Positions 49,476 through 58,700 of a stretch of DNA of 64,000 nt are shown here, in pieces. Source of the stretch: Prunella strophiata (taxonomy: Eukaryota; Chordata; Aves; Passeriformes; Prunellidae). The stretch's first letter is position 1. The number at the start of each line of letters is the position of its first letter. Both the position numbers and the translations under genes were made by a program. The DNA lies in the NCBI GenBank assembly GCA_036583965.1, contig JAZBQD010000030.1, positions 115,006,326 to 115,070,325 on the forward strand, read 5' to 3'. Under the pieces are notes generated by a model. That model made no database searches. It saw only the letters and a list, made by a program, of their open reading frames with translations, and was not told the DNA's origin.

Positions 49476-49483
49476 TATAAAAG
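49476..49483 (+). promoter_or_regulatory. TATA box of the two-exon membrane/Arg-rich gene
   Basis: TATAAAAG in GC-rich flanks. Transcription would start near 49505-49510, leaving about 150 bases of 5' UTR before the ATG at 49660. Confidence 0.75.
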
Positions 49484-49659
49484 GGGCCCCACAGGAGCAG
49501 ACAGTGCTGGGCACAACAGTCTGGCAGTGTCTGGGCAGCCAACAGCCTCAGCCTCTGTCACCTCAGCGAGGTTGGATTCCCCTCGCTGGGATCCTGCAGG
49601 TCTCTGGGGAGCCTCTTCACCAGCCTGTGCTGGTGACCTGGATTGCCCCAGACGGTGCC

Positions 49660-50610
49660 ATGGAGTTCAGCAGCATCTTCAGCGTGGGTGAGCTGGTGGC
49701 AATTGCGATGGTGGTGCTGCAGCTCATCCTGGTCGTTGTTATGCTACGGGACAAGTGTCTATGGGTAGGTGGCTTTTGATCTGCTGTGTGGGCTGGTGCA
49801 TGTGGGTTTGGGGTGTGTTGGTGTGGCATGTGTGGCAGGGCAATGTGGAGTGTTCTGGGGAGCCGCTCTTGTCTCACCCATCTGTGGTTCTTGCAGAGGA
49901 TCCGTCAGAACTCAAAGCATGCAAGCACAGCAAGAGGCCAGCTGGAGGGGCAGAGCAACGTGGACGCGGCACAGAGATCAGCAGACACAGAGCTGCCCCA
50001 TGGCAGCTCCCCACGCGGTTCCATGAGCTCCAGGAGGCGTTTCCCAAGGTTCATCCGGAGCTGCCAGGACTCCCAGGTGCTCTTCGAGGAGCACCGCAGG
50101 GAGCTGGAGGCACAGCTGTCCCAGTGGCGATGGGGCCGGGGGAGCGGCAGGGTAGTCCAGGCTGATACACATGTTACACCAAGGCTGCTGGGGGCCAGAG
50201 AGTGTCCCCAGTGCCTTGGAGTGCAGTTGGCAAAGCCAGACACGTACAAGGTGACAGAAGAGAACAAACCTAAGGACATAAGACGATGCAGTAGCAACAG
50301 CTCCATGATGCTGCAACGCAGAAGATCTGTGGCAATAGCCAGGTTGCTCCCTAGACTAGTGGTGATCATGAATCCCATTGTATTGGAAAGCAGCAGCAGC
50401 AGTAGCAGTAGCAGGAGCAGCAGCTCAGTGGAGCTGGAGCACAGCACCAGCACTGCTGCTGGAAGGTTCCTGGGGCAGCTTCATGCCCGCTTTCGGAGAT
50501 ACCTGGAAGCCTGGCAGACACGCCATGGTCAGCGCCGCCGGTGCTTTGGCATCCACCTGAAGCCCCAGTGGTGGCGGCGGTGCTGGACCCAGTTGAGAAA
50601 AAGGGTGTAG
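49660..50610 (+). CDS. Unrecognised single-pass membrane protein with Ser/Arg-rich tail, two exons
   Basis: Exon 1 (49660-49764, donor TGG|GTAGGT) and exon 2 (49897-50610, acceptor TTCTTGCAG) join in phase 0 to give 272 residues. The ATG has a good context (GTGCCATGG). Residues 12-29 form one hydrophobic span (LVAIAMVVLQLILVVVML) followed by RDKCLWRIR, so the long C-terminal part should face the cytoplasm; there is no cleavable signal. The tail holds a basic patch (SSRRRFPRFIRS), a charged segment with helix potential (LFEEHRRELEAQLSQWRW), a Ser run near 198-213 from an AGC-type tract, and a very Arg/Trp-rich end (RRRCFGIHLKPQWWRRCW). A TATA box with periodic repeats precedes it, and ATTAAA follows at 50842, inside CR1 DNA. 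I do not recognise the family. The architecture (N-terminal span, Arg-rich tail, compact TATA gene) recalls spermatid membrane proteins such as SPEM, but I see no sequence match. Confidence 0.75.
50388..50425 (+). repeat. Coding AGC trinucleotide tract
   Basis: AGC/AGT/AGG units encode the serine run of the two-exon gene. The length may vary between individuals. Confidence 0.85.
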
Positions 50611-50649
50611 TAAGAATGAGTAGTCAGGGAGGGGCAGAGGAGAAGGGGG

Positions 50650-51130
50650 TTTCAGGAACTGCCTGGGACAGCTCAATCCCTGGGTCTCTACAGATCCCTC
50701 TGTAGAGTCTTCCTGTCCTCTGGCAGATCCTTTGCAAATTGGCTGAGGGTCCCCTCCTCCAGGTCATTGATAGAAACAGGACTGGTCTCAGTGCTGATCC
50801 CCTCTCCAGGGAAGCCCCACTGGTGACTGGATAGCAGCTGAATTAAACTGTGCCCTACAACTCTCTGGGTCTGGCCATCCAGACCCTTTTTTTAGTGAAT
50901 GGTGGACCCATGTCTAAGCCATGGGCAGCCAGTTTCTCCACAAGAATGCTTTGGGGAATGGTGTCAAAGGCTTAATAAAAGCCCAGGTAAACATCATCCC
51001 CTGCATTTTTCTCTCCCACCAAGCAGGTCACTTTGTCATAGAAGGAAAGTTGTGGACAGCCCTGGAAACTTCATTGCACCCTGCTTTAAGGGTAGAATAA
51101 AGTACCCTGGGAACTACCAATCTGCCTGCC
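50650..51130 (-). mobile_element. CR1 LINE reverse transcriptase region, antisense
   Basis: Inverted RT text: CCATGGGCAGCCAGTTTCTC, GGGGAATGGTGTCAAAGGCT (antisense to AFDTIPQ), then TCACTTTGTCATAGAAGGAA. It abuts the 3' end of the two-exon gene and may supply its polyA signals (ATTAAA 50842, AATAAA near 50975). Confidence 0.85.
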
Positions 51131-51134
51131 AGCC

Positions 51135-51725
51135 TTTCCCCTGTGTCTGAGAAGATTCCCACTTTGGTACTTGCTCTTCCCCTGATTCTTACCCATCAAC
51201 CCTCAACCCTTTCATCACCACTGTCAATTCCTAGACAGTCAAAACACGCCCTCATGTACAGGGCTATTCTGCTTCTCCTTCCTTGCTGAGCCCTTCTGAA
51301 GAGTTTATCTCCTTCCAACTCCTTCTGCAACACCAGCCTATTTGCTGGCAGGATGCTGTGAGGAGCATCAAAGGCCTTGATGCTCAGCACTGATTGGAAC
51401 ATCCCGGGGCTATCAACAGTCTGTTCAGCACAAATCCGAACCACAGGCCCACTGAAAGAAACAGAGCTCTTCCTGCCCATCTCAGCATGTTCTCCAGCCT
51501 TTATTAATCCATGTTGTGTATATCCTGCTCAGGTCCCACACCCATCACAACACATCCTCACCACTCCTTTGCCCATGAAATGTCTGGGAAATGTCCATCA
51601 ATCTCTAGAACTGGGCAGCAGCTGTCCTGTGGAACCAGTGAGGAGGAGGACAATAGAAGTGGAGGATCTTGTAGAGCCAGATAGGAGAAGCAGCTCCATG
51701 GGGCTGTGCAGCACTGTCACCATTG
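51135..51725. other. Segment splitting a CR1, with possible gene remnant
   Basis: The flanking antisense CR1 pieces should be only about 200 bases apart, but 0.6 kb separates them. A minus frame of 94 codons (51196-51480) is open but unrecognised. A plus-strand stretch at 51630-51725 translates to text similar to part of the two-exon gene. Confidence 0.35.
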
Positions 51726-51774
51726 CTCTGGGTAGAAGTGGTTCCCCAGGTCTTCTGCTTTCCCCTTTTTAAAA

Positions 51775-52320
51775 ATGGGGGTTATATTTCCCTTTTTCCA
51801 GTCATCAGGGACTTTACCTAACTGCCACAGTTTTTCAAAAAATTATGGATAATGGCGTAGCAACTTCCGCTAGCTCCCTCTGGACCTGGGGATGTATCTC
51901 TTCAGGTCCCATGGACTTGAGCACATTCAGGTTCCTTAGATGATCTCGAATCTAATCCTTTCAGTGGGCTCAGGGTCTTCATTCTCCCAGTCCCTGCATT
52001 TGCCTTTCTCAACTTGGCAGCAGGGCTGGAGCACTTGCCATTGAAGACTGAGGTAAAGAAGTCTTTGAGAACATCAGTCTTCTCTTTGTGCAGGGTAGTC
52101 AGGTGTTCTGTTTCCTTCTGGAGGGGGCCCACCTTATCCTAACTCTCTTGCTTGCAACGTATCTATAGAAGCCCTTCCTGTTATCCTTAATATCCCTGTC
52201 CCTGCCCTCCCCTTAATCTTCACCCACAAGTTCTCAGCTGGCTCCTCGTACTTCCCCAGGCAGAGTTCCATATCCATAGAGGGCTACATCTCCTCCTCAT
52301 CTTCCTAGCCTGTCTTTCCT
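51775..52320 (-). mobile_element. CR1 LINE ORF2 N-terminal RT region, antisense
   Basis: Minus-strand translation at 51902-52132 reads EKTDVLKDFFTSVFNGKCSS, the CR1 ORF2 pre-RT signature. The frame is broken further on. Confidence 0.9.
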
Positions 52321-52324
52321 GAAA

Positions 52325-52990
52325 ATCCTAAGCCCTTCCATTCCAGTGCTCTAGTCACAGGAGCCATCCCACCATGTCTCCCAAGATATTCGCCTTGCCT
52401 TTTCACTTGTTGGTTGTTGCCAGTGCTTGCTTTTATTCAAATAAGAAAATTGCCAAGCAGTTTGGTTAAAAATGGCTTTCTCAAGTATTTGGAGGAGATG
52501 AAAGAACCTGAAGCTACTTCTGATAAATCCATAAAGGTGGTATGCTGTATGAAGCTCAGTGCTGTAACTAGCCCGTAACTTCCACTGATATTTTAACTAT
52601 TAAAAAATGTGACTTTTATCATGAGTGTGTGTGTAAAATACAAAAACTGTTGAGCTTTCTCCATTCTATGAAGCTTTGTTTGTGCATCTACATCCTAGGG
52701 AGCCCTTTGGGCCTGCCGCTCACCTTTGGCTCCAGTCCTGGGTTTGTGGTGCCACCCCCTCACACAAATCCCGCCCCCCTCCCCCACCCCGGGAGTCTCC
52801 ACCTCCTGAGGTGCAGCAGCCTCAGGTGTGGCCGGTGAGGATGAGGAGGGGCAGATGCTGCGGGGGACGATGTGTGTGTCACCTGAGGTGCGCCTGTTGC
52901 CAAGAGTGGCTGGAGTCTCCCTCCAGGGAGTCACATGGAGTGGTGGTGAGAGCATCTCACAGGGGCTGGGGAGGACCTGCAGCATTGCTC
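52325..52990. other. Unique DNA leading into a GC-rich repeated block
   Basis: From about 52740 the DNA is GC-rich. The block at 52838-53200 resembles 57955-58290, sharing GTGAGGATGAGGAGGGG and GCATTGCTAAAGG/GCATTGCTCAAAGG. Confidence 0.45.
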
Positions 52991-53011
52991 AAAGGTGTGC
53001 AGGGACAAGCC

Positions 53012-53077
53012 GAGAGGAGAGGGAGAGGGAGAGGGAGAGGGAGAGGGAGAGGGAGAGGGAGAGGGAGAGGGAGAGGA
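53012..53077. repeat. (GAGAGG)n minisatellite
   Basis: About eleven perfect GAGAGG/GAGGGA hexamers. Open Glu/Arg and Ser/Leu frames across it are artefacts. Confidence 0.95.
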
Positions 53078-53079
53078 AC

Positions 53080-54345
53080 ACACCTACCCTAACCCACCTG
53101 AGCAGGTGGGGCAGGGTGGAGGCACAATAAGTCCTTTTTCCTTTCATCTTTTGATTTCCTCTTCCCAGTCCCTCCCCAGTCCATCCCACTGATCCCAGAA
53201 AATAGAGAGGTTTTGTGGGGAAAAGGGTTTAAATTGAGGAGAAAATCTCCTTTTTGGTTTCTGTCTGTTTAAATTGAGGGTAAACACCTTATTTAATCTC
53301 CAGTATTTATTAGAATATTTGGGGAAATGCCTAACAGTTTTAAGGTCAGTATTGTCAATTTTTGTAGTCTAAAAAGCAGTAGCACCATCATCAAAACCCA
53401 GAAGTTTTTGATAGTTTAAAGTGATGCTGTTCTGGATTTAAATTGATATACACTTGATCTGAACATTTTTCTATCTGTTCACACAGATTTTAGAAACATG
53501 GGAAATCTTCCCTAAGGGAGAGTGTTTCATTAACTTTGTCTATTATTTGTACCAATACCTGGAATTTGGTACAACTACAGACTGAAATCTTCTGGATGGA
53601 TTCTGTGACATGACCAGCGAGATGGAGAAGTAGCACTCCACAAATCTTCCCCGAGTACTAATAATTTATGCATTAAAAAATGCATTTATGCATTTAAATA
53701 TGCATTAAAAAGAACAGATACCAGATGGGAACAGCAAGCAGAAAAAGAGAAGAAAAAACCTGAGCAAGGGAACTCCTGGGCTTTCTCTGTTGTCAGTTTA
53801 AGATTGTGATCTTCCAGCCATTAAGAAAAGTATCAGTACCTGGAGAATTTAGAGAATTAAATGGAAATAAAATAGAGGGAATTAAAGCAAAATGCCACTG
53901 CTAAATATTCATTGGGAAATTCTGCCTGTGTACCAGACAGAGAAAGCAGTTTCCTGATTAAGGTTACTGAAAACAATACTCAGTGACTCAATCCAGCTGA
54001 CTATGAGCATTTGCTATGATGTAAACTACCAATTAGAATTCCAGGAACAGTGCTTTGCAGATTAATAATGAGGAGAGAGGCTTTCAAACTTCCTTCAGGT
54101 CTGGCTTCCTCTGCTTGGTAGCAACAAGGCAGAGATGAGGGCAAGAACTTTGACATGGGTTTTCATTTTTAGGGAAGGATGTTAGCAGTCAAGGTAAGTG
54201 GGCAAGGGGAGCAGTGACCAGTGGACGGACGCAGTTGTTATTGCTTGGATCTCAATTAGTGATGCAGCTCTTAGCCACTGTTGTTTGTGTGAAAAATGCA
54301 TATTATATGATTGGCTCTTTGCAAATATTAAAAGGAATACTATAT
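53080..54345 (+). other. AT-rich region with a duplicated exon-like block
   Basis: At about 54160-54275 a TTTTTAG acceptor, a short block and AAG|GTAAGT, followed by GCAGTGACCAGTGGACGGAC, closely match 60300-60400. The rest is unique AT-rich sequence. Confidence 0.45.
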
Positions 54346-54935
54346 GTGTTATGTTGGAAAGTTATGTTGTATTAATTTGTAGTACTGTATTAATCCTTTT
54401 TAAGTAGTGTGGTAAATATGGTTTTAGGCTATAACACAATATTAAAATAGAAACCATGCGATGTAAGATGTTTTTTCCAAGTAGCTCAAGGAAGATAATC
54501 AAGAAATTCTTCGTACAGAGATAACAGCAACAAGACCCCAGAATTCAAAGAGAAGAAATATTGTCCCCTTATCGGGAAGAACCAGACTTCAATGAGCCAA
54601 AAACATTGATTTACAAGATGAGGGGGAAGTTGACAATAACCAGAAAGCACCCTTTGTTTGAAAATAATTTTTGAATAATGTGTGAGATATATGAATATAC
54701 AACAGGCTATTGCTTTTAAGGGTTAATCCTTTGTTAGCGAGGTGGGCTTTTGCTTGTCAGAAAGAGCAAAACGCACACAGACATCCGTAATTATTTGCTT
54801 TTTATTGTCCTTTATTGTCCTAACTCTGATTGTCCAAATTTTTATTGCTCTAACTTTTTTATTACTATTTTTATAACTATTTTACTACTATTAAAACGTT
54901 TAAAAATTTAAAACAAGTGATTGGTGTTTTTCACA
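54346..54935 (+). mobile_element. ERVL-like LTR
   Basis: The segment begins TGTTATGTTGGAAAG and ends TGTTTTTCACA. Near its 3' end it has Ile/Leu-like T-rich text around TTTATTGTCC repeats and CTATTAAAAC, as I remember for passerine ERVL LTRs. No matching target duplication was found at the tested ends, so it may be truncated or flanked by internal sequence. No retroviral coding sequence recognised. Confidence 0.6.
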
Positions 54936-55845
54936 GTTTGTGTGCTTTAGGTACTCCACTGGTATTACACCAAGACCCCCTCAGCAGCTGGCCACCAGAC
55001 CTGGTTCATGGCTCTCATTGGAATTGATGTTGAGACATAAATTTTTGTTCGAGTGATTGGGTTTTGGTTTGTTTGGTTTTTTTTTTTTAATGTATTATTG
55101 TTATGTTGGGTCTTAGTAGGGTTAATTGTTTTAAACTGTAGTACCAATATTTTGTGGTAACTTTTTTGTGGTTTTGTGGGTTTTTCTTTTTGTTTTTGTT
55201 TTGTTTTTGTTTTTGGGTTTGTTTGTTTATTTGTTTGTTGTAACTAAATATTATACAAGTATGTATTTGTAATGATTTTACTAATTTTAATTTTTGTGGT
55301 TTAACTGTAATTTGAGTAAGAATGTATAAATGGTATTTTAAGAGTTTATGTTATGTACAGGATTTTTTTGCTTTACAATTTAAAGTTTGTGAGGGATAAG
55401 ATTAGTTGTGAACAGGTATACTAACAAGGTATGTAGAAAATGGATTTTTAGGATTGGTGACCGATAAACACTGTATTTGGATGTGTGGTTTTTGTTAGTG
55501 TTACTTTTGTTTTGGTTGTGGAACTATTTATCTAGGTGTTTTTTTTTTTTTTTTGGTTTTTTTTTTTTTTTTTTTTTTTGGTTTTTTTTTTGTATGTTTT
55601 AAATAAGGTCTGACACAGTGAGTAGGACTCTCATGAGGTTTATTTTTTGTGGAAACATAAGTATAACTTTTTCTTTAGGTTATGAAATTTACAGGATTAC
55701 TTTATTGACTTCTCAGTAAATCTTTTACTTGAGTAGTTTTTTCTAACTGTGATTTTGAAATCAAAGAAGAAAAATGAGAAAACGAAGGAGGTAGAGAAGT
55801 TTTCTCCTTATACGATAAAAAGGGTTTAACATCGAAACTGCTTTG
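54936..55845. repeat. T/G-rich low-complexity tract
   Basis: About 55030-55640 is nearly free of C on the plus strand, with many GTTTG/TTTTG units and long T runs (55537-55595). It contains no gene and sits directly upstream of a CpG island. Confidence 0.7.
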
Positions 55846-55849
55846 TCTA

Positions 55850-56720
55850 ATCTTGCGTGGGGGGTTTCCGTGGGACGGCCGGGCGGCCCGGGGGACTCGG
55901 CAGCAGGAGAGCCTCGAGCTGTGCGCGTTGGACGTGAGGCGGCGGCGCCCTCAGGGAGCCGAGCCGGGCTGCGCCGAACGGAGCGAGCGGCACCGAGTTC
56001 AGCCGAGCCGGGCTGCGCCGAAGAGATGAGAGATGAGTGCCGGCGCCAAGAGCCGAATCCAGCCGAGGAGCGGAGTGTGGCTGACTGGAGCCGAGCTCCG
56101 CCGAGCGCAGCATCCCGGGCAGGGCGGGGCGCAAGGACGGGCTCGGGGTGGAGCCGGGGCTCTGGGAGGCTTCCCCTCCTGTCTTTCTCTCTACCCCTCC
56201 TTCCTCCTTCCGGTATTCCCCTTAGTTATCTCTCTCTCCCCCATTTCCCTCTCGCCCCCAAACCCGGCTCCTTCCTGTCCTGTCCCTACCCCGCTACTCC
56301 GTTCTCTTTCCCCTCTTCCCCCGCTCCTGGCCTTTCGCTTCCCCTCCCGCTTTCCTCCACAGCCCGACCTCCCTCCCTACCCTTTCTCATCCCCTGCTGT
56401 CCCTCCTCTCTTCCCGTCCCCGCTTTCCTTCTTTCCCCTGTAGCCGCGGGGCTCGGGGCGCCGGAGCATAAAGCCCGGAGGGCCGGAGCCCGGCGCCCCT
56501 GGGCCCTTGCAGGAGTCCCCGCACGGGGCCGGAGGCTCTCGGCGGATCCCCCCAAGCCGGTCCAACACAGCGCCCGACACTGCCGGGGCTCCGGCTTTCC
56601 CAACATCGCACTGAGAGTGGCCCCCGCTCTGTGCTGAGCCGTGCCATGCCGTGTCGTGCCGTGCCCTGCCGCGCCGCCGCGTCCCCGCCGTCTCTGCCAC
56701 TCCCTCTTTCGGCCCCTCGC
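55850..56720 (+). promoter_or_regulatory. CpG island, candidate promoter of the right-hand transcription unit
   Basis: CpG density rises abruptly at 55853. A segment GCCGAGCCGGGCTGCGCCGAA occurs twice (about 55957 and 56004; read as a direct repeat of about 20 bases). A 270-base C/T-rich tract (56180-56450) follows and ends in a CTGTAG acceptor-like site. Open frames on both strands are low-complexity and are not called. Confidence 0.55.
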
Positions 56721-56724
56721 CCGT

Positions 56725-58700
56725 AACAGCGAGGCTGGGGAGGAAGTCCAACCCTTCTGGGGGCTGCCCCCCCACTTTCTTGTTGCGGCAGAGTCCCTCT
56801 CTGGGGGGATGCACACGTGGGAAGGGCTGGAAGGAGGTGCTGCGCTGCTGTTCAGGGCAGTTGGACTCGTTCTGTGCCGCCTTTGAGGGTCGGGAAAAGG
56901 GGGCGAAGACTCGGGACTCTGATGTCATTTGGGGCACCACAAGGTCCCTGGGAGAGGGAGCCACACTGCGGTGGTGGGGCAGGTGGGTGGCGAATGAGGG
57001 GGGGAGGGGATCATGCTGGGTGCTGACCCCCAGAGAGACACAAAGCTGCCACAAAATTCACAGGGAGGGGTGGGTGTAGAATACTAAAACCTGTCAAGTT
57101 TTTCGTTTTTATAGGTATTGGTAAAGAATAGAAATTTGTCTCTAAATTCATTTGGAAAGAAACCCTCTCTCTATCCACTTATTTGTATACAGGAATGTAA
57201 GAAACTCTGACTAGAGGTGGGTAGTGGTTTTGAAAATATTGTCATAAAGTTTTTATCTAGGAATGAACCAAGCAAGTGCCCTGAAACCCCAAGAACAGCT
57301 GCAGGGGCTGAAGGGAATAGAAAGGGCTCTCTGGCGCCTTTTGCCTCCGTTCTCTGCCTGCCCCCAAATCGTGTCTTGGTCCCAGAAGAGGTGTTTGTCA
57401 TCCAGACTGCCAAAATGAAGACCTGTAAAATCCTAGCTCTGCCTTGTGTTTAATGTGTTTTTACTTCATATTTATGTCATCACAGAAAGCGAGGAAAGAA
57501 GAAACGTGACTGGTTCCCACTACTGCTGTGTGAAGGCTTTTTTTAAAGGCTGCTGTACTTATGTTCTCTTTTTCCACTCCAAGCTTGACTTTTCCCCTCC
57601 TTTTTCGAGGTCTGCTGCATTGGGTGTCCTAAGGAGGGCTGGGTTCCTCAGCAGGGGTCTTAGGAGTTGGTGCTGATTCTGCTTTTTCTGAAGGTGTACC
57701 AAAGGGTGCTACCAAAATGACTGTTTCCTCCACTGGAAAGATTTCCCTCAAGTGGCCATCAATGCATGTTTGTGTTTTAATTGTGTAACCAGATGGACTG
57801 AAGAGAAGGCAACACCTGTAGTAGATTTCTGTTTGGTCTGTGTCTGTGAGAAGTGGGCTGTGTGCTGGAGAGGGAGAGGTGCTGTTGGAGAGTGACAACA
57901 GCGCCAGGTGTGAGCTGTGAGGATGAGAAGGGCTCAGAGCAGCCCCAAATGTGAGCTGTGAGGATGAGGAGGGGGCGGCTCCTGCTGGGGGCTGTTTTAG
58001 GAGGACGGTTTGCCTCAGGTCCCTTTTGCATGGAGCTGCTGGAGGAGAGGGGTTTACGGGGGCTCCCAGGGCTGTCTCACGGAAGGACGGTAAGCGCTTC
58101 TCGCAGGGTCTGGGGGAGCACCTGGATACGTGCTTGGATATGTGGAGCATTGCTAAAGGAGGTGCCGAGGGGCAAACCTTTGTGCCGGGAAGCAGCAGCA
58201 GCCGAACAGGTGAGCCCGTGTGGATTTGTAGCAGGGACTTTTCTCCTTTCCCTTTTCCGTTTAATCTGGCCAATCCCTCCCTGGTGCCCATAGGGAAAAA
58301 AAAAAGAAGAGAGACTTTGACCATTCATATCATTAGTATTGGTCTCCACCCTCCTTAGTCACATGGAAAGTGCTACTTAGTAGTCTCTAAGGAATAATTA
58401 TGTAAATTCACCACAAATTAACCAAGTTACCTAGCTATGCTGGCTAAATACAAAGTTTTATTTCTTACCTGTTTTCTGCCGTTTTGCTCCAAGTAGCTGT
58501 AGCAAAAAAGAAAACATTGTCATTTTCCTGAAGAGTTTTCTCCTATATCCAGCCCTTTACTCACCTTGAATTCAAGTCAGAGGAGCCAAACAGCTTCAGC
58601 CCCTCTGAGGGCTTTTATACCTCTTGGGATTTGACCCTCCCTTTTCCCAGGCATCATGGGAATGAGAGGTGGGCACAATCAGGGGTATATTAACCCCAGC
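56725..58700. other. Region between CpG island and exon cluster, with duplicated GC-rich block
   Basis: It contains the second copy (57955-58290) of the block seen at 52838-53200. A local direct repeat, TGTGAGCTGTGAGGATGAG, occurs at about 57908 and 57950. A 231-codon minus frame (57629-58324) is open but shows no family. Confidence 0.4.

Noticed and set aside
52989..53192. Glu/Arg, Glu/Gly and Ser/Leu repeat frames
   Set aside because: Produced by the GAGAGG minisatellite.
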